Origin: RGIG6307 sp964424345
GTDB taxonomy: Bacteria; Bacillota; Clostridia; Lachnospirales; Lachnospiraceae
Direction of reading: 5' to 3'
Length of the DNA: 42,743 nucleotides
Assembly: GCA_964424345.1 (NCBI GenBank)
Contig: CAYRIK010000013.1
Coordinates: 1-42,743, forward strand
The number at the start of each line of letters is the position of its first letter. Within the stretch, counting starts at the first letter, position 1. This document shows positions 31,801 through 38,538 of this stretch, piece by piece. Both the position numbers and the translations under genes were made by a program. The notes beneath the pieces were generated by a model. That model ran no database searches. It saw only the letters and a program-made list of their open reading frames with translations, and had not been told where the DNA came from.

Positions 31801-34583
31801 GCCTGTGCAGCAAAAACAGGAACAGCTTCTTTTGGTGTCATATGGGTGCCATCTTCTTTTGCTGGAAGATCATCCATAGGTGTATCCATCTGCTGCTCAA
31901 CAATTTCTTCAATTGTCATCTTATAACCTGGAGCATTTACTGGATCTACTTCAACACCATTTTCTTCTGCATCAGCCCAAAAAGCATCCCAACCAGAATG
32001 TAACTGTGCTGCGATTGTCATCATAACAGGCTTTCCATCTGCTCCCATTACATAGTTGCCATCTGCATCTGTTACTGGAACTTCTGTCTGGAACATTTCC
32101 TGACTATCTACAAATCCTACTGGATCTTCTTTAATTGCAGCTGCATTTTCTTCCATGTAAGCTGCTGTCTGCTCATCTGCTGCAGCTTCTAACTTGGCAA
32201 CTGTATCAGCATCACCTTCAACAACTGCTGTTGCCTGTTTTTCTAACTCTTCGGCAGTTATTGCTGCTACAGCGGCATCACCTGCTGCAGTAATTTCTGC
32301 TTTTGCTTCCTCTGTTTCTACAGCAGCATCTGCTTTGTCTTTTGCATATGTTTCTGCATCTACATCTTCGCTATAAACTACAACAGCTTCTACTACTGTA
32401 TCTTCTAAAGATAAAACTGCTACAGATTCTACTTCATCTTCTAAAGATAAAACTGCTACTTCTTCTACTTCGTCTTCTAAAGATAAAGCTGCTACAGATT
32501 CATCTGTTGCTGGTGTATCATCTGTTGCTGGTGTATCTGTTGCTGCTTCTTTCTTTTTACCACATCCAGTACATACACCATCATCACCATAAACATGATC
32601 TGCAAGTGGTAAATCTACTACTGTTTTACCATCGAATTTACCAAGTACTGTTCCATCTTCATCTTTTACTTCTACAGATGCTGTATATTCTTTTGTACCC
32701 TGCTCTTGACAAGTAGATTTCTTTGTAACATCTTCTTTAATATCTGTTGCTGGAACTTCTTTAGTAACTTCTTTACTGCATCCATTATTCTTACATTTAA
32801 CAGTTACTGTAGCATCTGCCCATGTCTCATCTGCATCCCAGATAAATTTTGCTTCGTATGCATGGTCTGCAAGTGGTAACTTTACTTCTTCTGTATCAGA
32901 AAATGTTCCAATTACTGTTCCATCTTCATCTACTACTTCTACAGATACTTTATATTCCTTTGTACCCTGCTCTTGACAAGTAGATTCCTTTGTAACATCT
33001 TCTTTAATATCTGTTGCTGCAACATTTGGTGTAATTTCTTTATCGCAACCTTCTGTTTTACATGTAACAGTTACTGTAACGTCTGCGCTTTCTACCTTTG
33101 CATCCCAGATAAATTTTGCTTCGTATGCATGATCTGCAAGTGGTAAATCTACTACTTTTTCATTAGAGAAAGTATCAATTTCTGTTCCATCTTCATCTAC
33201 TACTTTTACAGATGCTGTGTATGTTTTTGTACCCTGTTCTTTACAAGTAGATTCTTTTGTAATAGTTCCCTGAATATTGTCTTCTGGAACTTCTACATTA
33301 TCAATGTGTTTATCACAATCTTCCTGTGTACATACAACATTTACTGTAGCACTTGCTTTTTCTGCATTTGCATTCCAAGTAAACTCTGCTTTATATGTAT
33401 GCTCATGATTTTCATCTTCATATTCTTTTAAAGCTTCTTCATATGCAGCATCCCAGATTTCCTGTTTCTTGTCTGCTTCTGCTTTATCACGAATATCTTT
33501 CTGAAGTGCTGCCTTAACATCTTCAACAGCCTGAGCTTTTGCCTGTGCAAAAATCATATCATGAACTACAGACTCAATAGCAGCGTTATAATATTTATAC
33601 TTAAACTCTGCTTTTAATCCATCTGCAATCTGCTGACGGAACTGCTCTTCAACAGACTTTTCATAGTCTGCATAAATAACATTATAAACATCCTGATAAT
33701 GTTCATGCTGCTGTGGATTTTCTGCCACCATTGGCTTTTCATCTTCTGCTTTGCCAGAGTTCATAATATATGGCATATCAAATGTATTGATATGTGCCAT
33801 CCAGTCATTTAATACTAATAACTTCTGAGCTTCTGTCTTTGCACCTGATGCTTCGATTAAAGCTAATACTTCATCTCTTTTTTCTTTAATAGCAGTCTTA
33901 TAGTACTGTACGCCTAATACATCTGCATAAGTAAAGTTCTGAATCATACCGATCAAATCATCGTAGCTATATGCACCACTTCTAACCTGATCTACAGAAA
34001 CGCCAGCAAGAACTAACATTTCACCTAATACGCCAAGTCCATCTTCTTCATCATTGTATGAGAGGAAAAATGGAGTCTGTACACCTAATACATCTGCATT
34101 GGCTGTCCAATGATCTGTATACTGCTGATACAGATATAAGATTGTATTAATCTGTTCATCTGTTAAAGCTACAGTCTCTCCTGTTTCTTCGTTTAATACA
34201 ACGATGCTGTTCAATTCGGCTTCCAATGTGGCAATTACAGGGTCTGTGTTATCAATTTCTACATCAGAAGCTGCCATTACAGCTGCAGCATCAAACTTTA
34301 CATCAAATGAAAAATCACCGTTGTCAACAGTAAAACCTTTAAACAAGGAATCTAAAGAAAAATCAATATCATTTCCTGTAAACTGATTGCCTGTTATTTC
34401 TGGTACTGTATTGGATGGTTTGATTGCTACTGCTTTCTCTGTTTCTTTTGTCTGTGTATCTACTACAGCCACTTGATCTGCCACTACGTTTTCTACAGTA
34501 GTAGCTCCAACTGGCAAGGTAGAACCTAAAACTAAAGACAGAGATAATCCCATACTTAAAATAGCATTCTTATTCTTTGTCAT
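28806..34583 (-). CDS. Giant secreted transglutaminase-fold protein with CWB2 wall-binding repeats
   Basis: A 1925-residue secreted surface protein, the largest gene here. Residues 1-28 are a signal peptide. Residues about 30-390 are a helical region with a coiled-coil part (about 340-390). Three tandem repeats of 89-90 residues follow (395-484, 485-573, 574-662), each with a Cys pair and a STC..QGTK motif, then an acidic segment with three LSLEDxV units (about 690-735). Residues about 900-1060 are a transglutaminase-like domain with Cys955 (TSVCLGY), His1034 (DHFWNAV) and Asp1049 (YVDPCY). A Cys-rich CxxC region lies near 1460-1540. Three CWB2 repeats (about 1619-1925; RIFGESRIETA, RLAGAKRFET, RVFGEKREET) should hold it non-covalently to wall polymers. 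There is no LPxTG signal. It may cross-link or cleave proteins on the surface. Confidence 0.88.
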   Translation of the reverse strand: MTKNKNAILSMGLSLSLVLGSTLPVGATTVENVVADQVAVVDTQTKETEKAVAIKPSNTVPEITGNQFTGNDIDFSLDSLFKGFTVDNGDFSFDVKFDAAAVMAASDVEIDNTDPVIATLEAELNSIVVLNEETGETVALTDEQINTILYLYQQYTDHWTANADVLGVQTPFFLSYNDEEDGLGVLGEMLVLAGVSVDQVRSGAYSYDDLIGMIQNFTYADVLGVQYYKTAIKEKRDEVLALIEASGAKTEAQKLLVLNDWMAHINTFDMPYIMNSGKAEDEKPMVAENPQQHEHYQDVYNVIYADYEKSVEEQFRQQIADGLKAEFKYKYYNAAIESVVHDMIFAQAKAQAVEDVKAALQKDIRDKAEADKKQEIWDAAYEEALKEYEDENHEHTYKAEFTWNANAEKASATVNVVCTQEDCDKHIDNVEVPEDNIQGTITKESTCKEQGTKTYTASVKVVDEDGTEIDTFSNEKVVDLPLADHAYEAKFIWDAKVESADVTVTVTCKTEGCDKEITPNVAATDIKEDVTKESTCQEQGTKEYKVSVEVVDEDGTVIGTFSDTEEVKLPLADHAYEAKFIWDADETWADATVTVKCKNNGCSKEVTKEVPATDIKEDVTKKSTCQEQGTKEYTASVEVKDEDGTVLGKFDGKTVVDLPLADHVYGDDGVCTGCGKKKEAATDTPATDDTPATDESVAALSLEDEVEEVAVLSLEDEVESVAVLSLEDTVVEAVVVYSEDVDAETYAKDKADAAVETEEAKAEITAAGDAAVAAITAEELEKQATAVVEGDADTVAKLEAAADEQTAAYMEENAAAIKEDPVGFVDSQEMFQTEVPVTDADGNYVMGADGKPVMMTIAAQLHSGWDAFWADAEENGVEVDPVNAPGYKMTIEEIVEQQMDTPMDDLPAKEDGTHMTPKEAVPVFAAQAAASLTDGVINYWEGSQFGALGFGTSVCLGYTKAYTYLVQCMHPEVYLKDGATNIDKAENWKAAADLYYTGNKLDITQNYLVDAVRITFDASVTMYGETQDNFNSDHFWNAVKVDGKWYYVDPCYTDVFMEVMMRDRVETDGSMNHLYFLFSHTATVQLYDGNYKEIKSLYENVATDTSYEDSWISRIKSNTYFDGGYAYYLYDSTDMLTMMDNYNSNNSTETEDTVYKVVRHKLTDKDAGETCDEYEELIVFNYKENEDAEPVARVLNPETGKLEDNEMLTALYAKHAAYEETYPSLALTAAVYNGKVYFNLANCILSCDIETNEIAVVKEYNTVYGVRDNTNPFGGMAFTTTTKENADFTFENRPVAGMTIKEDGQMYVAIATNLGFISGKADRTNPASEGYGYVYEESNYNADYNSYMDYSDYGDIMGQFGITEEKNDNDEFMWTANIVETLSMSHLAGDTHSYAEVTVEPTCEENGYTENRCTTCGRIEAETRVEEEGTACEHHYLEFNETYYTKADNGKWNTGVCYVCIVCGHAVEEPVKPTGNAATDEALEEYEKELAAYEAIKEAAGHTYDAVDPQWAADNSTVTFSSVKCSSICEERQPYLDVLIEDTTIALELADKVVAKASVISKEGVCPEGVTQVYGASGEVTSKDGKKVTYETTKTVEIEPGDHSYEDGVCNVCGDCSVKRIFGESRIETALGVADKLKEVLNVESFDTIIVAYGDNFADALAGSYLANVKSAPILLNRDKNAMVESNLEYIKNNLSEDGVVYLLGGTAVLSEEVEKDLEGYNVKRLAGAKRFETNLQILEEAGVKDEEILIVTGWEFADSLSASATGLPIFLADTNNGSLTDDQVAFLKSHKDNKYTIIGGTAAISEALESEIEEVIGKDIQRVFGEKREETSTQIARTYFKDVESVVVAYSFNFPDGLCGGPLAHAMNAPLILTTAGKENAATEYIKESDVKSGYVLGGEVVLKDETIKTVFSLSDFAEIGIVE
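32598..33401 (-). repeat. Three tandem 89-90-codon repeats in the giant surface protein
   Basis: Copies at 33132-33401, 32865-33131 and 32598-32864 encode H-x-Y-x-A-x-F-x-W units ending in LPLAD. Copies two and three are the most alike, sharing HAYEAKFIWDA and ATDIKEDVTK. The DNA is also similar, so recent duplication is likely. Confidence 0.9.
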
Positions 34584-34658
34584 TTTTTTCTTCCTTTCTT
34601 CTTATCTTATGTTATAATCGCTAAAAAGCGAAGTGTAACCAATGACATTCCTAGGCGA

Positions 34659-34687
34659 GTGTAACACTATTCTCATTCTCTTGTCAA
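34659..34687 (-). promoter_or_regulatory. Promoter region of the giant surface protein gene
   Basis: Minus strand: perfect -35 TTGACA (34687-34682), 17-base spacer and a poor -10 TTACAC (34664-34659) that sits on the palindrome AGTGTAACACT (34658-34668). A near copy, GTTACACTTCG, occurs on the same strand at 34639-34629. A weak -10 with overlapping repeats suggests a regulated promoter. Confidence 0.45.
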
Positions 34688-34714
34688 GCCTTTACAATAG
34701 CGTTTTTTCCTAGT

Positions 34715-34951
34715 TTATCCTTTTAACGAATCCTCGATAAAATCTACTACATCATTTACTGTAACCATGTCACTTATATCGTTGACTCCTACTTTAATTT
34801 CAAACTCTTCTTCCACATATGACATTAAACTTAACACATCCATAGAACTGATTCCAAGATCATTTGAAAGTTCGCTTTCTGCTAAAATTTCTTCATCTGT
34901 CATAAGTGAAAATAATTGTGTAACTCTTTTTAAAATATCTTCCCTATCCAT
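34715..34951 (-). CDS. Acyl carrier protein of a dedicated cassette
   Basis: A 78-residue four-helix carrier protein. The pantetheine site is in DLGISSMDVL with Ser36 in place of the usual DSL serine context. It is acidic like other ACPs. Its start codon directly follows the AMP-ligase stop, with an AAAGGAGA-type site inside the end of that gene, so they are translationally coupled. It is not in a fatty-acid synthesis cluster and should carry the acyl or aminoacyl group loaded by the ligase to the membrane acyltransferase. Confidence 0.92.
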   Translation of the reverse strand: MDREDILKRVTQLFSLMTDEEILAESELSNDLGISSMDVLSLMSYVEEEFEIKVGVNDISDMVTVNDVVDFIEDSLKG

Positions 34952-36382
34952 TTACTTTATCTCCTTTCGTATCATTTTTCCACTCCCAGTTTTTTTCAAC
35001 GGTTCAGAGCAATATTTAATTTTTCGTACTTGGTAAGCCAATGGCATTCCCGTATTATATTCTTCTATAAATTCTCGTGCTCTTTCTTCATTTTTCGTAT
35101 ATAAATCGATGCATATTACACTTCCGTTATAATATACAAAACATTCTAAAATTGCTTCACAAGTCTTGAAATAAGCTTCCATTTCTTCTGGATTTACTTT
35201 TTCTCCATTTTGCATGACAATAAGATGTTTTTTTCTTCCTGTTATATAATAATATCCATCTTGATCACAAAATCCTAAGTCTCCAGAATGCAGCCATCCA
35301 TCTTTGACAGTCTTTTCTGTTTCTTCCTTATTTTTATAGTAACCTTTCATAATGGAAGGACCTCTGAACAATAATTCCCCATCTTCTATCTTACATTCTA
35401 ATTCTTCACTTAATTTTCCGATTGTATTAAAATGCTTCTCATCCCATTGTCCCCAGGTTCCAACTCCTGCTGTTTCAGTCATTGCATAACCACTGTCAAT
35501 AATAAATCCTTCTTCCATCAAATATTTGCAAACACTTATATCGACTGTAGCACCTCCTATACAAATTCGCTTCAAGTTTTTTCCAAAATATTTTTCACGA
35601 ACATCCCTTTGTGGAGTATGTTTCATGATTTTTACCATACTATCCGCAATCATCGGTACTAACTGTATATAAGAAGGGGAAAAAATTGGCATATCTTTAA
35701 ATAAATACATAACGCCTCTTCCAATACATAGTGTTTTGTATCTATATAGCATGGCAAGTACACCTCGTAATCCTGCTATATGATACATTGGAAGTATTGT
35801 CATAATCTTTTCTGTTTCAGCCAAAGAAAAGACATTGTCCATACTTGTAACACTGCTGTACATATTTTCGTATGTAATTTCTACAATTTTACTTTTTTCT
35901 GTTGTTCCACTTGTAAACATCAAAATTGTAGTATCTTCTTTTGCACAATCTTCTATATCCTGAATAGAAATAGGTTCTTTCCCTTTTATATTTTCATATG
36001 GAATTTCAAAGCCTGTATCTGTCAGATTATCAATCAATGCTTTATCACCACAAACTATAGATACATCTGCTAATTTACATTGTTTTTTTTGAACATACTT
36101 TGGCAAATCTTGATTCAACAAAACGGCTATATTCCCGCTTGCAATGATAGAAAAAAATGTAACTAACCACTCATAACTATTCGTTCCAAGCAGTGCAATA
36201 TGTTCTTTTACAATTGCTTTTTCCTTAAAAAAAGAAGTCGCACACAAAATGTCTTCTGCAAATTGCTTATAATTTATATTTTTAATCTGTTTTCCGTCAT
36301 AAAGCATGAAAGCTATTCTTTTCTTATCATCTTTCTCAAACTGATCCATCAATTTTTGAATATAATTTTTTTGTTTTTCCAT
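34952..36382 (-). CDS. AMP-dependent acyl-activating enzyme (acyl/aminoacyl-ACP ligase)
   Basis: A 476-residue ANL-family enzyme that activates a carboxylic acid with ATP and passes it to a carrier thiol. Core motifs: the P-loop MFTSGTTEKSK at about 155-165 (the usual GTTGxPK is altered), GYAMTETAG at about 298-306, HSGDLG at 365-370, and TGSGKM with catalytic Lys469. The length is near that of DltA and other short ligases. It overlaps the acyltransferase gene by 47 bases and is followed at once by the ACP gene. The substrate acid is not shown; an amino acid, short organic acid or fatty acid are all open. Confidence 0.88.
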   Translation of the reverse strand: MEKQKNYIQKLMDQFEKDDKKRIAFMLYDGKQIKNINYKQFAEDILCATSFFKEKAIVKEHIALLGTNSYEWLVTFFSIIASGNIAVLLNQDLPKYVQKKQCKLADVSIVCGDKALIDNLTDTGFEIPYENIKGKEPISIQDIEDCAKEDTTILMFTSGTTEKSKIVEITYENMYSSVTSMDNVFSLAETEKIMTILPMYHIAGLRGVLAMLYRYKTLCIGRGVMYLFKDMPIFSPSYIQLVPMIADSMVKIMKHTPQRDVREKYFGKNLKRICIGGATVDISVCKYLMEEGFIIDSGYAMTETAGVGTWGQWDEKHFNTIGKLSEELECKIEDGELLFRGPSIMKGYYKNKEETEKTVKDGWLHSGDLGFCDQDGYYYITGRKKHLIVMQNGEKVNPEEMEAYFKTCEAILECFVYYNGSVICIDLYTKNEERAREFIEEYNTGMPLAYQVRKIKYCSEPLKKTGSGKMIRKEIK

Positions 36383-37436
36383 ATTTCCACTTTTCTACTC
36401 TTTTAATTGCTAAGCAACTCGAAAAAATAATCAACGCTTTTATCAGCAATGATACTAAAAATCCTAAATTTGGAGAGCTATGTGTCAAAGCTGCAAACTT
36501 CTTCCATGGTAAACATTTTTGTTCTACACTGTGGATACAAATAATCCAATATGAATACAAACCAATTCGCTTTATCAAATTTAAAAATGGATTATTGAAG
36601 TTCCCTATATAAATCCCTACTTTGATTAAAAGAAGAGCCAATATGCAAACTCCCACATAATCTATGATAAAGCAAAAAAATTCTCCATAACATAAATCAA
36701 AATATCCATACTTAGCATATAACATTGCTGCTATTCCCCATAGCACATAAACATAGGGGGAGTTTACTTTTTTTTCGAGAAGTCTGTATTTTTTTAATAA
36801 GTATCCAACATACAGATAACTTGCTGCTATCATTCCTTGTGGAATACAAAAATATGTCAAATCACATATACACAATACATAGCCCAAAAGACCGTATCCC
36901 ACAACATATATACTTTGTTTGAGCAAACTACTTTTTCGTTTTAATATCCAATTCAATATGTTTTGTCCCCAAAACAAAGCTAACAGGAACCATGCACTAG
37001 AACAACTAGCAAATGTATAACGAAAAAAGACTTTTCCTGGTTTTGGCAACCCGAGTAAAAAAGAAAACAGCCACATAATTCCAGAATGAATAGCCGAACT
37101 TATATTTCCAGTTTGAACATAAGTTACCAAAGGATACATACAGCAAAATGCCAACATAACAAATATATACGGTATGATTAATGTTTTGATTGTTCTTTTT
37201 AATATTTTTTTAGAACTATTCATTTTAAAGCCATATCCGCTTATTATAAAAAACAGTGGAATAAATGGCGTCTTAAAAAATTCCAATACTACAAATAATG
37301 GTCGGAACCACGCTAACTGATTCACATCAAATTCTCGTGCAATATGTCCAAACACAATTACTAAAATTGCTATTCCTTTTATAAAACTAAAGCTTCCAAT
37401 ACCGATTCTATTTGTTCTCTTAATCTCTTTTTCCAT
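36336..37436 (-). CDS. Acyltransferase-3 family membrane protein
   Basis: An integral membrane protein with about ten helices, of the acyltransferase-3 (OafA-like) family that adds acyl groups to surface polysaccharides, peptidoglycan or other envelope molecules. The start at 37436 (MEKEIKRTNR) gives 366 residues; the frame also has a GTG start at 37445. The N-terminal helix has the family signature with FIKGIAILVIVFGH and the conserved His31, then Arg and Asp close by. It is the first gene of a three-gene operon with an AMP-ligase and an ACP, and overlaps the ligase gene by 47 bases. The pair with a ligase and ACP suggests it takes its acyl donor from the ACP. The region looks AT-rich to the eye. 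Confidence 0.82.
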   Translation of the reverse strand: MEKEIKRTNRIGIGSFSFIKGIAILVIVFGHIAREFDVNQLAWFRPLFVVLEFFKTPFIPLFFIISGYGFKMNSSKKILKRTIKTLIIPYIFVMLAFCCMYPLVTYVQTGNISSAIHSGIMWLFSFLLGLPKPGKVFFRYTFASCSSAWFLLALFWGQNILNWILKRKSSLLKQSIYVVGYGLLGYVLCICDLTYFCIPQGMIAASYLYVGYLLKKYRLLEKKVNSPYVYVLWGIAAMLYAKYGYFDLCYGEFFCFIIDYVGVCILALLLIKVGIYIGNFNNPFLNLIKRIGLYSYWIICIHSVEQKCLPWKKFAALTHSSPNLGFLVSLLIKALIIFSSCLAIKRVEKWKYGKTKKLYSKIDGSV

Positions 37437-37475
37437 AAAATACACTCAAAACATTCTCTAATCTATCTTTTTACG

Positions 37476-37504
37476 ATTGTATCATAATTTACTATCTATA
37501 ACAA
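37476..37504 (-). promoter_or_regulatory. Promoter of the acyltransferase - ligase - ACP operon
   Basis: Minus strand: -35 TTGTTA (37504-37499), 17-base spacer, -10 TACAAT (37481-37476), some 40 bases before the acyltransferase start codon. Confidence 0.75.
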
Positions 37505-37602
37505 GTTTATGCATATTTTTCTTGTCGTAATTTCATGTCTTTTGTATCAAACGCCCCTCATAAAGCTCTTCTTTAACCAAAAACATACTTCTATCGAAAA
37601 GA

Positions 37603-37636
37603 AAAGCCGATAAGAAACGCAAGTTCTATCGGCTTT
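37603..37636. terminator. Terminator after the second SGNH gene
   Basis: AAAGCCGATA (37603-37612) and TATCGGCTTT (37627-37636) form a 10-base stem with extra inner pairing, flanked by A and T runs. Confidence 0.82.
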
Positions 37637-37643
37637 TTATACT

Positions 37644-38300
37644 TTATAAACTTCTCAAAAATCCTTCCAGTTTATCAGAAATCTTCTTCTGTCCTTCATC
37701 GTTTGGATGAAGTCCGTCTGGCATATATTTTTCTTTTAAGACTTGTACTGCTGGCTGTAATCCACTGACACGATATAAATCAAGTACTGGGATTCCATAA
37801 TAACCGCTCATTGCAATGATAGCATCTACATAGGTTTCTAATGGGAAATTTCTAGGAAGGCCAATTTCATTTAAGCCAAGCTGATTTTCACTGGTTCTAT
37901 GTAATGGTGTCATTACGATAATCTGTGCTTCTGGATAACGGTTGATGAGTTTTTGCATCAATGTATGAAAAGCACCGCAAAATGTTTTATCTGTTCTGTC
38001 TGTATAAGAACCAAATGGTGCATCACCATGGCCATAGTCGTTTGTTCCGCCAAATACTACAACGATATCTGCATCTGGAATTATTGTTTCTACTCTTGAA
38101 TTAAAATCCAAATCGTGTCTTGGATTTGCAGAAACTCTGCGCTGTGGTGCAATACGTGTTCCGCCAATTCCATAGCCGTAACACTCTGCTCCTGTATTTT
38201 TTTCTAATCTTTTCCAAAATACATTTTCTAAATCTGCAACACCATGACCTTCTGTGATGCTGTCACCTAAAAATGCAATTTTTTTACCTTTTAATTCCAT
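37644..38300 (-). CDS. SGNH/GDSL-family hydrolase (second copy)
   Basis: A 218-residue cytoplasmic esterase-like enzyme. Block I is FLGDSITEG with nucleophile Ser14; GGTNDYG gives Asn87; PDGLHPND gives Asp195 and His198. No signal peptide. An AGAGGAAT site precedes the ATG. Proteins of this type remove acyl groups from sugars or other small molecules. It is separate from the PTS-linked SGNH enzyme and only distantly like it. It follows a MATE remnant on the same strand. Confidence 0.9.
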   Translation of the reverse strand: MELKGKKIAFLGDSITEGHGVADLENVFWKRLEKNTGAECYGYGIGGTRIAPQRRVSANPRHDLDFNSRVETIIPDADIVVVFGGTNDYGHGDAPFGSYTDRTDKTFCGAFHTLMQKLINRYPEAQIIVMTPLHRTSENQLGLNEIGLPRNFPLETYVDAIIAMSGYYGIPVLDLYRVSGLQPAVQVLKEKYMPDGLHPNDEGQKKISDKLEGFLRSL

Positions 38301-38346
38301 GATTTATTCCTCTTGTTATTGTATTTTACAAACTTGCAAAGGCATT

Positions 38347-38530
38347 CTAACATACCTCGTCTATCTTTTCCACCTTATTTTCCTCTTTTCCGAGAAATTG
38401 TTTATAGCATAGGATTCCTACGATTGTGGTAATTGTTTCGGTCACTGGAAATGTTAGCCAAAAATAATTCAAATAAAATCTTATGAATTTTTTCTGTTCC
38501 AAATAGTGATGTTTCCACGTCTTTTCTCCA
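38347..38530 (-). pseudogene. C-terminal remnant of a MATE-family efflux transporter
   Basis: Between the ABC exporter and the SGNH gene, one minus-strand frame reads YLNYFWLTFPVTETITTIVG, then ILCYKQFLGKEENKVEKIDEVC and a stop at 38347. FWLTFPVTET is typical of the last transmembrane helix of MATE transporters. No start codon, ribosome site or upstream MATE sequence exists, as the ABC gene ends directly before it. It is best read as the tail of a MATE gene lost by deletion. Support rests on this short match. Confidence 0.6.
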
Positions 38531-38538
38531 CCCTTATA

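Noticed and set aside
32401..32500. Regularly spaced near-identical 42-45-base units, considered as a CRISPR-like array
   Set aside because: The units are in frame and encode LSLEDxV repeats in the giant protein; there are no unique spacers and no cas genes.
32303..32716. Leucine-rich plus-strand frame of 137 codons opposite the giant protein gene
   Set aside because: It arises from the complement of repetitive Ala/Glu/Lys codons; no ribosome site and the minus-strand gene is certain.
34715..37436. A dltABCD operon
   Set aside because: The membrane protein is acyltransferase-3 type rather than MBOAT DltB, no DltD is present and the gene order differs.
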